Source: Deltaproteobacteria bacterium | Lineage (GTDB): Bacteria > UBA10199 > GCA-002796325 > JACPFF01 | Assembly: GCA_016183065.1 (NCBI GenBank) | Contig: JACPFF010000012.1 | Span: 1 to 29,025, forward strand | DNA: 29,025 bases | Reading direction: 5' to 3' | In this document: positions 22,762 to 29,025 of the stretch, piece by piece | How positions within the stretch are numbered: position 1 is the stretch's first letter | Layout of the letters: every line of letters begins with the position of its first letter | Translations under genes and position numbers: made by a program | Notes under the pieces: model-generated | Told to the model about the DNA's origin: nothing | Databases searched by the model: none | What the model saw: the letters and a program-made list of their open reading frames with translations, nothing else

Positions 22762-23549
22762 ACGAGGGGGGCTTCTGCGAGCTCACCCGCGGTGCGGACG
22801 TGGGAAGGCCGTGCTATCTGGTGCCACGATGGCGTGCGCTCCCCTGCCGCCATGGATTTGGGATTCGCGATGTCTCATTGGCGGCCTATGTGGGACCGGG
22901 CGTGTGGAAGATGCCTGAGACACGACAGGTCCATGGCACGACCGTGCATCGATTGACCCGCCATGATCCCATCCAGATCCGCGTGGGCGATGCCTTTGTC
23001 ACGGATATTCCGGGAATGGTCTGCGCCGTGCGGACGGCTGATTGCGTGCCGATCCTCCTCTGTGCGCCGCCGCGTGGTGTCGTCGGTGCAGTGCATGCCG
23101 GATGGCGCGGCGTGGCTGCGGGCATTGTCACCGCCACCGTGAGCGCGCTGGCCGCGTGGTTTCACGTGCTCCCATCACAGCTCGAAGTGGCGATCGGCCC
23201 GGCCATTGGCAGGGAGGACTATGAAGTCGATCACGCCGTCCATCGCGCGCTCCGTGCCACAGGCCTTGAACTCGAGGCGGCGCTCACGCCATCGCGTCAG
23301 GGGCATTGGTGGTGCGATCTGCGGCAACTCCTCTGCCAGGAATTGATGCGACTCGGTGTGGCACCGACGTCGGTGACGTGCTCAACGCTCTCCACGTTTC
23401 AGCGCCCCGGCGAGTTTCACTCCTATCGCCGGACACCGTTGCACACGGGACGTCAGGTCAGTTTCATCACCTGGTCCGCGTTACGTTCAACTTTCGATAC
23501 TGCTGCTGGGCCGTCGGGCCGTCCAGATCGAGGGGTCCGCCGTTGGTGA
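22758..23549 (+). CDS. pgeF: Purine nucleoside phosphorylase / peptidoglycan editing factor PgeF (YfiH)
   Basis: The 263-residue protein carries the three zinc ligands of the DUF152/Cu-polyphenol oxidase family: H59 (RQVHG), C96 (TADCVPIL) and H113 (AVHAGWRG). Family members correct mis-incorporated serine in muropeptide precursors in E. coli, and many are purine nucleoside phosphorylases / adenosine deaminases. The frame is open upstream to 22680, but the ATG at 22758 overlaps the rluD stop and is preferred. The family normally ends soon after the FHSYRR...GRQVSFITW block. Here a further 24 residues follow, and they lie over the 3' end of the convergent gene (83-bp overlap). This is probably a drifted stop codon rather than a functional tail. 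Confidence 0.88.
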   Translation: MNEGGFCELTRGADVGRPCYLVPRWRALPCRHGFGIRDVSLAAYVGPGVWKMPETRQVHGTTVHRLTRHDPIQIRVGDAFVTDIPGMVCAVRTADCVPILLCAPPRGVVGAVHAGWRGVAAGIVTATVSALAAWFHVLPSQLEVAIGPAIGREDYEVDHAVHRALRATGLELEAALTPSRQGHWWCDLRQLLCQELMRLGVAPTSVTCSTLSTFQRPGEFHSYRRTPLHTGRQVSFITWSALRSTFDTAAGPSGRPDRGVRRW

Positions 23550-24447
23550 AGGGATCCGGGCCGGCATATGCGGGGAGTGGGAGCTTGCGCTGAGGGCGCG
23601 CCGGAGCCGAGGCGATCGATTTGGTCGGGGCACTGGCGGCTGCGGCGGGAGGGGTCTGTGGCGCGGGCGCGGTGGCGACCGGCGCTGCAGTGACTGCTGC
23701 GGTATCGACCGGTTCAGCGGCTGGCGGCATCGTAGGTGGTCGTGTGGGGTCGAGCGCTGCCGTAATGCCAATCGACGTCGTCACCGTGATTCCGGCAATG
23801 GGGGCGGTTGGTGCGGCCGCGACAGCCGTCGGTGACGGCGTGGTCGTCTCCGGCGTTGCGCTCCTTGCTGACGTCGCACTCGGTGCGGACGGCGCTGGGG
23901 CACTGACGGACGCGTCAGACGCCGATGGGGCACTGGCCATCTCGGTTGCGGCCGTCCCCGGTTCCACAGCGGCCGATGCGGTCACGATCTTCGGAGTCTC
24001 CTCTGCCGGGGCTCGACTCCCTGATGCGTTCGCCGTCTCGGTCGGTTCTTCGGTCTGTGTGGCAGCGCCTGCGGTACTTTGTGCTACCTGCGATGCAGGG
24101 GGATTCCGGGTCAACCAGTTCGCGCCAATGATGAGACCGATGATGATGACAACGATGGCGATATTCTGTGTGTTCGATTGCACAGTGGTTTTCCCTCCGC
24201 GGAAGAATGCTTCGAGATGATCAAAGAGATCTGCGCCTTCTGGGCCGACATCGGCACGGCGCGATCGGCGTGCGCTGCGTCGGATGCCCGACGACGAGCC
24301 CTCTGAGGCGGATTTTCGCCGACGGCGTTGGAGCGATGGTTCAGGGGGCGTCGGTGCAGGAGGCACTTCCAATTCCGCGAATGCCGGAACGACCGACTCG
24401 GTAATTGTCGGCCCGTCGGGCTTTTCAGGGGGATGTTCATTTGCCAT
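23467..24447 (-). CDS. Unknown single-pass membrane protein with Ala/Pro/Thr-rich periplasmic region
   Basis: The start is the ATG at 24447 (MANEHPPEKPDG), giving 326 residues; a longer frame to 24525 runs through the promoter. Residues 1-95 are charged and cytoplasmic, with a run of Arg/Lys (RRRRKS) and a short amphipathic helix (ADLFDHLEAFFRG). One membrane segment follows (NIAIVVIIIGLIIGANW). The next 170 residues are low-complexity Ala, Pro, Thr and Ser, then a short conserved-looking end (KLPLPAYAGPDPFTNGGPLDLDG). The layout recalls TonB-like or pilus/secretion bridging proteins that cross the periplasm, but no diagnostic motif is present. It lies directly downstream of the candidate structured RNA on the same strand, with its own promoter. 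Confidence 0.7.
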   Translation of the reverse strand: MANEHPPEKPDGPTITESVVPAFAELEVPPAPTPPEPSLQRRRRKSASEGSSSGIRRSARRSRRADVGPEGADLFDHLEAFFRGGKTTVQSNTQNIAIVVIIIGLIIGANWLTRNPPASQVAQSTAGAATQTEEPTETANASGSRAPAEETPKIVTASAAVEPGTAATEMASAPSASDASVSAPAPSAPSATSARSATPETTTPSPTAVAAAPTAPIAGITVTTSIGITAALDPTRPPTMPPAAEPVDTAAVTAAPVATAPAPQTPPAAAASAPTKSIASAPARPQRKLPLPAYAGPDPFTNGGPLDLDGPTAQQQYRKLNVTRTR

Positions 24448-24456
24448 AGGGCAAGA

Positions 24457-24486
24457 ACTATAAGAATGACGGCGTCTCGCAGTCAA
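24457..24486 (-). promoter_or_regulatory. Near-leaderless promoter of the gene at 24447
   Basis: Minus strand: TTGACT (24486-24481), 18-bp spacer, TATAGT (24462-24457), then nine bases to the ATG at 24447. The predicted leader is about three bases. The -35 box begins a few bases after the U tract of the upstream terminator. Confidence 0.65.
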
Positions 24487-24487
24487 T

Positions 24488-25262
24488 AACAAAAAGGCCC
24501 CCGGTTGGAAACCGAGGGCCCGCACCGCTTTGCTCCTTGTAGAACCTGGCTCATCGCTTAGGGGCAGGCTTGCGTTTCTTCAGAGTCCTCGACGCCCTCT
24601 GGCCGAACCTCTTTCGAGGCCGCATACTTCCCTGTGGTTACTCCGTTCTTCCGTGGGGAAGGGGAGCTCCGCTTCGAAGTGTTGCACCAAGGGGACGCTA
24701 CAACGACTTTTGTACCTGGGATGGGTGCTTCTGCCGTTGTGCCTCTCGTGAAATTTCCCCACCTCTATGGATATTTCCTCAGCGATTATAGGCTGCTTCC
24801 AGCCCACTCCGCGTGTTGACTTGACCCATGCACCCCTTACGGCGCGCTGACGTCGGTCATGTCGCGTATTGCATCGGGAGAGGAGAGCCGTTTCCCTTGC
24901 GGTACTTTCGGCGTCCATTTTGGTGTTTCATCCGCTGTGTCCTGAACCCTTAAGTGGGGCGGCTCCGTTGCGTTCACTCCGCAGAAGGCGGCAGGTGTTG
25001 TCACCAACCCTTGCACGTTCTGTTGAACGGTCACCGGTACACTGCCTAACGGGGGCCCAGCGATCAGGTCGGGGCGCCTCCCTAAACGATGAACCAGCAA
25101 GTTCTCAAAGAGCCAACGCCGTCCTACAGGTGCGCTTAGACCATAGGCCGCGATACCCGCTCAATGGGTGGGATGATCTACCTGCCGCAAAGGTGCGTCC
25201 AGTCTGGCAGGAAAAGGTGAGTGGAAAAAAATCACCTCCTGTGGATAACTCTTTTCTTGTTC
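24488..25262 (-). ncRNA. Candidate structured noncoding RNA of about 0.78 kb
   Basis: This stretch has no convincing protein gene on either strand, yet it is GC-rich, ends in an intrinsic terminator on the minus strand and has an AT-rich upstream region with a possible -10 box (TATAGT, 25275-25270). Local hairpins are dense. In minus-strand order they include GGUGA/UCACC (25236-25216), CCUGCC/GGCAGG (25211-25181), CGUUC-AACA-GAACG (25029-25016), GUUG-GUGA-CAAC (25008-24997), CCGC-CUUCU-GCGG (24991-24979), GGCUG-GAAG-CAGCC (24804-24791) and CCUC-GAAA-GAGG (24619-24608). Two loops are GNRA tetraloops. I looked for signatures of RNase P RNA, tmRNA and SRP RNA and found none. The 5' end is uncertain. 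It may be an unrecognised known class or a new large RNA. Confidence 0.45.
24491..24520 (-). terminator. Intrinsic terminator of a minus-strand transcript
   Basis: Read as minus-strand RNA: GGCCCUCGGUU, loop UCC, AACCGGGGGCC, then UUUUUGUU. All eleven pairs form when one G-U is allowed. The plus-strand version has a C-A mismatch and no U tract, so the hairpin is built for the minus strand. No protein gene precedes it on that strand within 700 bp. Confidence 0.85.
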
Positions 25263-25396
25263 GAACTACACTATATTCATATGTATTTTTATGTCGTTAG
25301 ATAAATATCTCTCAAGAAACAGATGGAAAACATGCGCGCTCGTATTGAAGAAAAAACGAAATACTCACACTCCAGAAAAAAACGAGAGACCGCCGT

Positions 25397-25425
25397 TTGA
25401 CACGCTGACGAAACCACGGTAGAGC
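25397..25425 (+). promoter_or_regulatory. Probable promoter of the ccm operon
   Basis: TTGACA (25397-25402), 17-bp spacer, TAGAGC (25420-25425). The -10 box is weak. The expected leader to the GTG at 25453 is about 20 bases. It lies in the AT-rich gap between the candidate RNA gene and ccmA. Confidence 0.45.
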
Positions 25426-25452
25426 TCGCCCAATTTTCGGGGCATACGTACT

Positions 25453-26088
25453 GTGGTCATTACCTGTGATGCGGTCTTGAAGGTCTTTCCGCCGGGGACA
25501 CGCGCGGTCGACGGAGTTTCGCTCTCGCTCCCGCCGCGCACAGTGGCGCTCCTCTCCGGAGGGAATGGCGCGGGGAAGTCGACGCTGCTCCGCTGCATCG
25601 CACGGCTCCTCCGTCCGACCCGCGGGTCCGTCCGCTATGGCTGGGATCTGCACGCACCTGGACTCCCTCCACCGCTCACCTATCTCGGCGAGGCCGATTA
25701 CCTCTACGGGACGGCCACAGTGGGAGAAAACCTCCGGATCGCGCAGCGCTTGGTGCACGCGCCGGCGCAGCATTTGGAGCAGAGTGTGACCCTCTGGGGG
25801 CTCGATCGTTGGTGGCAGCGACCGTGCCACGAGCTCTCCCGCGGTCAACGGCGCCGGGTGGCCTTGGGACGCGCCTGGCTTGTGGCCACGAAGGTGCTGT
25901 TGCTGGATGAACCATTGGTCGGTCTCGATCCCGCAGGTGCTGCGCAATTCCACGCGGCCGTGCGGGCCGTCGTGAACGAGGGGCGGGCCGTGATCGTGGC
26001 TTCACAGACCGCCGAGGCGTTTCAGGGCCTCTTGGCCATGGAATGGCAGATGGAGCAGGGACGTGTGGTCCACACTGTGGCGCATTGA
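25453..26088 (+). CDS. ccmA: Haem exporter ABC ATPase CcmA
   Basis: CcmA is the ATPase of the CcmABCD complex, which releases holo-CcmE after haem attachment in system I cytochrome c maturation. The 211-residue protein has Walker A SGGNGAGKST, the signature LSRGQRRRVALGRAWL, Walker B VLLLDEPLVGLDP and a Q-loop region (YLGEADYLYG). Its small size and the ARLLRPTRGSVRYG block fit CcmA rather than general transporters, and the three following genes confirm the assignment. The start is a GTG at 25453; no strong ribosome binding site is visible. The 3' end overlaps ccmB by 26 bp. Confidence 0.93.
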   Translation: MVITCDAVLKVFPPGTRAVDGVSLSLPPRTVALLSGGNGAGKSTLLRCIARLLRPTRGSVRYGWDLHAPGLPPPLTYLGEADYLYGTATVGENLRIAQRLVHAPAQHLEQSVTLWGLDRWWQRPCHELSRGQRRRVALGRAWLVATKVLLLDEPLVGLDPAGAAQFHAAVRAVVNEGRAVIVASQTAEAFQGLLAMEWQMEQGRVVHTVAH

Positions 26089-26713
26089 AAGTCGCGGAAT
26101 CCGGCGCGACGTGATTGGCGTGGCCGAGTTGATCGGTTTTGTCGTCCTCTCCCTCCTGATTTTTGCCTTTGTTACGCGGGCTGTTTCGATCCCCGCACCC
26201 CTCATTTTGTGGGTTACTCTTCTTTTTGGTGGCGTCTTGTATTTGGGACGGAGTTTTGACCGGGAGTGGGCCAGTGACGGGTCGCGCGTCCTTGAAGGTC
26301 TTCGGATGATTCCCGGGGCGATTCCACGACTCTTTTGGGTCAAATGGGGGAGCAATTCCCTGGTATTGCTCCTGGTCTCGCTCCTTGCCACGGGCCTCCT
26401 GATGCTCTTTCTGGAAGAGCCAGGGGGATGGTTGGCGTGGAGTTGGTTGCCGCTGGTCATTGGTTTGTGCGGTTTTTCCGCGCTCGGGACCTTGTTTGCC
26501 GCCGGTGTGGTGATGCAGACGCGGCGGGAATATCTCCTGGCCATTCTTTGTTATCCGCTCGCTATTCCCCTGATTTTGGCCGTCTCTCAATGCCTGACCA
26601 ATGGCCTCGCTACGGGGCGTGTCGACCCGGTCTGGATCAAATTGACAGCAGGCTGTGCCCTTCTCTATATCACGGTTGCGTCGTTACTCTTTCCCTATCT
26701 GGTGGAGGAATGA
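26063..26713 (+). CDS. ccmB: Haem exporter permease CcmB
   Basis: A 216-residue integral membrane protein with six hydrophobic segments, including ELIGFVVLSLLIFAFV, LILWVTLLFGGVLYL and LVLLLVSLLATGLLMLF. The cytoplasmic stretch SFDREWASDGSRVLEGLRMIP is the conserved CcmB loop that contacts the CcmA ATPase. Length and hydropathy are normal for the family. Translation starts at a GTG inside ccmA (26063), and the stop overlaps the ccmC start in AATGA, which indicates coupled translation of the three subunits. Confidence 0.93.
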   Translation: MWSTLWRIESRGIRRDVIGVAELIGFVVLSLLIFAFVTRAVSIPAPLILWVTLLFGGVLYLGRSFDREWASDGSRVLEGLRMIPGAIPRLFWVKWGSNSLVLLLVSLLATGLLMLFLEEPGGWLAWSWLPLVIGLCGFSALGTLFAAGVVMQTRREYLLAILCYPLAIPLILAVSQCLTNGLATGRVDPVWIKLTAGCALLYITVASLLFPYLVEE

Positions 26714-27375
26714 TGATCCGTCTCTGGACGTTTGGCGTGGTGATCGTGGCGATGGCCAGCGGATATTGCATCCTCTATGTGGCACCCCCGGAGGCGATGC
26801 AGGGGTACGTCCAGAAAATTTTCTACATCCACATCAGTTCGGCCCTCTCGATGTATGTCGGATTTCTCTCGGCGGGTGTGGGGAGTCTCCTCTATCTCCT
26901 GCGGCGTGCAGAGTGGGCTGATGCCTTGGCGGTCGCGGGTGCGGAGGTGGGGGTCGTCTTCTGTACCATTGTCTTGACCACCGGCCCGATCTGGGCACGG
27001 CCGATCTGGGGGGTCTGGTGGACCTGGGATCCGCGGCTGACGAGCACGCTCTTTTGCTGGCTGATCTTCGTCTCGTATATTCTCGTGCGGCATGCGCTGG
27101 AAAACCCCGAGCGCCGTCGCTTGGTCAGCGCCGCCGTGGCGATCATCGGTCTCCTCGATATTCCGATCATCCATTTCGCGGTGAAACTTTGGCGTGGCGC
27201 CCACCCGTCGGTCAAAGGGACGAAAGATGCAATGCCGATGGAGATGTACACGACCCTCTATCTGACGATGACCGCGGTGATCGGTCTGGCCACGCTGTTG
27301 ATCCGACTCCGGTACCTCATTGAACGGCGCAGAGAGACCGGGAACTTCCTGCAGGAGGGGATGCCGTATGCCTGA
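26710..27375 (+). CDS. ccmC: Haem-handling protein CcmC
   Basis: CcmC presents haem to the chaperone CcmE at the periplasmic face. The ATG at 26710 overlaps the ccmB stop and follows GGTGGAGG; the frame is open further upstream but that part lies over ccmB. The 221-residue protein has six membrane segments, the tryptophan-rich WWD signature GVWWTWDPRLTS between segments three and four, and conserved periplasmic histidines flanking it (YIHISSALSMY and IIHFAVKLWRGAHP). All these features are diagnostic of CcmC in the haem-handling protein family. ccmE and ccmF are not in the window and must lie elsewhere. Confidence 0.95.
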   Translation: MMIRLWTFGVVIVAMASGYCILYVAPPEAMQGYVQKIFYIHISSALSMYVGFLSAGVGSLLYLLRRAEWADALAVAGAEVGVVFCTIVLTTGPIWARPIWGVWWTWDPRLTSTLFCWLIFVSYILVRHALENPERRRLVSAAVAIIGLLDIPIIHFAVKLWRGAHPSVKGTKDAMPMEMYTTLYLTMTAVIGLATLLIRLRYLIERRRETGNFLQEGMPYA

Positions 27376-27526
27376 TACGCTGGGCCAGGCCCTCCTGGGC
27401 TATGCCGTCTTTGGCGTCATTCTTGGCGGATATGTGATCCGCCTGCTCCGTTTGTGGCGGTCGACTCATCCGAAACCGGGATCCGGCCTCACATCCTCCG
27501 CAGAATGGAGAGGGCACGCGGGGTGA
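27368..27526 (+). CDS. ccmD: Small membrane subunit CcmD
   Basis: A 52-residue protein starting at an ATG that overlaps the end of ccmC by eight bases. It has one membrane segment (LLGYAVFGVILGGYVI) followed by a basic stretch (RLLRLWRSTH), the usual CcmD layout. CcmD stabilises the CcmC-CcmE-haem complex and helps release CcmE. Sequence similarity in this family is weak, so the call rests on size, topology and position after ccmC. The last 38 bp overlap the convergent mtgA gene. Confidence 0.8.
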   Translation: MPDTLGQALLGYAVFGVILGGYVIRLLRLWRSTHPKPGSGLTSSAEWRGHAG

Positions 27527-28169
27527 GGCGATAGCCCCGCGGGCCGTACCGGCGCGGATTGGGGAGGATCGAGGCCAAAAACGCCGCCTGCGAGGCAGTG
27601 AGGGTCTTCGCGGAGCGGTGAAAATAGTGCTGTGACGCGGCCTCGGCCCCATAGATCCCTTCACCCCATTCCACGACATTGAGATAGAGTTCGAGAATGC
27701 GGTCCTTGGAGAGTTCCTGCTCAAGGCGGAGCGCGATCAAGAACTCCTGGATCTTTCGCAGGGGGGTTTTATGTGGGCTCAGGAAGAGGTTCTTGGCCAA
27801 TTGCTGGGTAATGGTACTGGCCCCAAAGGCAAGCCGCCTTCGGCGCCAATTGATCTCGATGGCCCGTTTGATCGCTCCCCAATCAAACCCGGGATGGTGA
27901 TAAAATTGGTCATCTTCGGCGACAATCACCGCGCGTTGCAATGCCGGCGCAATGGCACTGCGCGGGACCCAGTGGTAGTGGATCCGGGCCGGGGTCGCAT
28001 GGCGCATGAAAGTGGTCATGACCGGTGGCGTCTCCTTGAGCGAGGCCACGTTCGGGAGCGTCACGGTATTATAGACGGTCAGGAGCCACCAGAGGCCGAT
28101 GGCGATACCGAGGAAACCGAGCCAGCGGGGGATGGGCGACTCAGCGGTTTTTGTTTGCGTCTTCTCCAT
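27489..28169 (-). CDS. mtgA: Monofunctional peptidoglycan glycosyltransferase MtgA
   Basis: MtgA polymerises lipid II into glycan strands. The ATG at 28169 (MEKTQTKTAES), preceded by GAGGAAGGG, gives 226 residues; a longer frame to 28265 runs across the divergent dcd gene. A membrane anchor occupies about residues 16-33 (GFLGIAIGLWWLLTVYN). The family-51 glycosyltransferase motifs are complete: motif 1 VAEDDQFYHHPGFDW with the catalytic E85, motif 2 GASTITQQLAKNLFL, motif 3 RKIQEFLIALRLE and motif 4 ELYLNVVEWGEGIYGAEAA. No transpeptidase domain follows, so it is monofunctional. Only 21 bp separate it from dcd, which is transcribed the other way. Confidence 0.93.
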   Translation of the reverse strand: MEKTQTKTAESPIPRWLGFLGIAIGLWWLLTVYNTVTLPNVASLKETPPVMTTFMRHATPARIHYHWVPRSAIAPALQRAVIVAEDDQFYHHPGFDWGAIKRAIEINWRRRRLAFGASTITQQLAKNLFLSPHKTPLRKIQEFLIALRLEQELSKDRILELYLNVVEWGEGIYGAEAASQHYFHRSAKTLTASQAAFLASILPNPRRYGPRGYRLTPRALSILRRM

Positions 28170-28190
28170 CCCTTCCTCTACAAGGGGCCC

Positions 28191-28751
28191 ATGGGTGTCC
28201 AACCGGATCGCTGGATTCAGACCATGGTCGAACAGTACCAGATGATCGAACCCTTTGTCGATCATCAGGTCAAGGGTGGGATCTCCTATGGGCTCTCGTC
28301 GTATGGGTACGATTTTCGCCTAAGCGAGTGCTTTCAGGTCCCGAGCGGGTCGGCACGCGACCTCATCGATCCAAAACGGGTCGCTGCCGCGCAATATGCC
28401 GTGATCCAGGCCCCGTGGTATGACCTCCCTGCGGGGAACTATGTCTTGGGTCGCACGGTGGAATATTTTCGGATCCCGCGCGATGTCCTGACAATTTGCA
28501 ACGGCAAATCGACCTATGCCCGGTGTGGGGTCACCGTCTATGTAACGCCGTTTGAACCGGAGTGGGAAGGATATGCCACCATTGCCATTGTGAATAGCGC
28601 GGGGCGGCCGGTGCGGATCTATGCCAATGAAGGGATCGCCCAACTGATCTTTTTATCAGCGACCTCGACATGTGCCGTCTCCTATGCTGATAAAGCGGGA
28701 CGCTATCAGGGGCAACAGGAGATTACCCTGGCGAAAGGCTCCGGAACGTAA
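28191..28751 (+). CDS. dcd: dCTP deaminase (Dcd) with Ala in place of the catalytic Glu
   Basis: Dcd turns dCTP into dUTP on the way to thymidylate. The ATG at 28191 follows AAGGGG and gives 186 residues, the length of the longer Dcd type found for example in chlamydiae. The conserved blocks YGLSSYGYDFRL, GRTVEYFRIPR, GKSTYARCGV (Ser107, Arg111), TPFEPEWEGY and YANEGIAQLIF are all present. The family reads T-I-E-I/L after WEGY, where the Glu (Glu138 of the E. coli enzyme) activates the attacking water. Here the codons ACC ATT GCC ATT give T-I-A-I, so residue 132 is Ala. Unless the sequence is wrong at GCC (GAG/GAA expected), the enzyme should be inactive or strongly altered. It is followed directly by the DUF2203 gene. 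Confidence 0.88.
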   Translation: MGVQPDRWIQTMVEQYQMIEPFVDHQVKGGISYGLSSYGYDFRLSECFQVPSGSARDLIDPKRVAAAQYAVIQAPWYDLPAGNYVLGRTVEYFRIPRDVLTICNGKSTYARCGVTVYVTPFEPEWEGYATIAIVNSAGRPVRIYANEGIAQLIFLSATSTCAVSYADKAGRYQGQQEITLAKGSGT

Positions 28752-28752
28752 G

Positions 28753-29025
28753 ATGCGACGACACAGTTATTTTTCGCTCGAAGAAGCCAACGCATTACTC
28801 CCCACGCTCGAACACTTTTTCCGGGAGCTGGCGCTTGTGCGCCGCGAGCTCCTCGACGTCCGTGAGGCATTGGCCCGCCATGGGGCCACCGTCCATCCCG
28901 AGGGGATCGCTCTGCCGCGCATGGCCAAAAAGAGTGGAAAAACGTTGGTGGCCCGCTATCAACGACTCTGCGAGGACTATGATGTCTTGATGGAAGAGCT
29001 GGTCGGTCTCGGCGTGGAGCTCGTC
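28753..29025 (+). CDS. DUF2203 family protein, cut by the window edge
   Basis: The ATG at 28753 lies one base after the dcd stop, and the frame is open for 91 codons to the window end. The peptide opens RRHSYFSLEEANALLPTLE, the typical beginning of DUF2203 proteins (YFTLEEANALLP), and continues with a long charged helix containing VRRELLDVREALARHG and YDVLMEELVGLGVEL. Members are small, mostly helical cytoplasmic proteins of unknown function of about 120-150 residues, with a conserved C-terminal GWR/LCWR-type segment that would lie beyond the window. Co-transcription with dcd is likely. Confidence 0.8.
   Translation, partial: MRRHSYFSLEEANALLPTLEHFFRELALVRRELLDVREALARHGATVHPEGIALPRMAKKSGKTLVARYQRLCEDYDVLMEELVGLGVELV

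Noticed and set aside
24580-25100. Minus-strand ORFs of 112 and 87 codons in the candidate RNA region
   Set aside because: They overlap one another in different frames, lack ribosome binding sites and resemble no protein. Dense hairpins and a terminator favour an RNA gene. Conservation data would be needed to exclude a small protein fully.
24488-25262. Identity as RNase P RNA, tmRNA or SRP RNA
   Set aside because: I looked for the GAGGAAAGUCC and ACAGAAA motifs, a tRNA-like 3' end with a T-loop or tag reading frame, and the SRP GGAAG/GCAGC apical loop. None is present.

Overview
The window looks like chromosomal DNA of a GC-rich, diderm (Gram-negative) bacterium. Supporting genes are dsbD, the cytochrome c maturation genes ccmABCD, mtgA, a bamB-like gene next to a yfgM-like gene, and two envelope or outer-membrane-type proteins. 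A giant secreted protein with thrombospondin type 3-like repeats and a Cys-containing C-terminal sorting tail recalls deltaproteobacterial-type lineages (Myxococcota, Bdellovibrionota and relatives). That placement is inference only; no rRNA or tRNA gene was recognised.

Layout. 1-1812: start of an IS630-type transposase on the minus strand, next to a truncated histidine-phosphatase gene, a 58-codon unknown ORF and an ATP-grasp ligase. 1809-2615: a class I methyltransferase, convergent with the ligase. 2700-3876: an insertion-sequence graveyard (frameshifted membrane ORF, IS3 OrfA remnant, IS30 transposase remnant split by a hairpin-rich insert). 3890-5539: dsbD. 5606-7145: a lower-GC island with one AAA/DUF234-type ATPase, preceded by a repeat-bearing leaderless promoter. 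7366-13163: a barrel-like protein without a signal peptide, then a 1458-residue beta-helix/calcium-repeat surface protein ending at an intrinsic terminator. 13250-13981: a brnT-brnA toxin-antitoxin operon with a third small gene. 14022-16734: a yfgM-like / bamB-like / nitrilase operon. 16862-17044: a palindromic MITE-like element. 17064-18209: an unknown tail-anchored protein. 18271-20949: a HisA-like protein, a HIT protein and an aldehyde dehydrogenase. 21191-23549: HNH protein, RluD-type pseudouridine synthase and PgeF in an overlapping operon. 23467-24447: an unknown Ala/Pro/Thr-rich membrane protein. 24488-25262: a gene-free stretch that looks like a long structured RNA. 25453-27526: ccmABCD. 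27489-28169: mtgA. 28191-end: dcd and a partial DUF2203 gene.

Functional themes are envelope biogenesis (DsbD reductant transfer, Ccm haem export, BamB/YfgM-like proteins, MtgA glycan polymerisation) and metabolite or nucleotide housekeeping (HIT, PgeF, nitrilase, Dcd, HisA-like). Two of these enzymes lack residues regarded as catalytic in their families: the HisA-like protein (both aspartates) and Dcd (the glutamate).

The most notable signals are the candidate ~0.78 kb structured RNA (24488-25262, minus), repeated placement of sigma70-type promoters so close to start codons that the mRNAs should be leaderless or nearly so, and several short inverted repeats placed inside promoter spacers.
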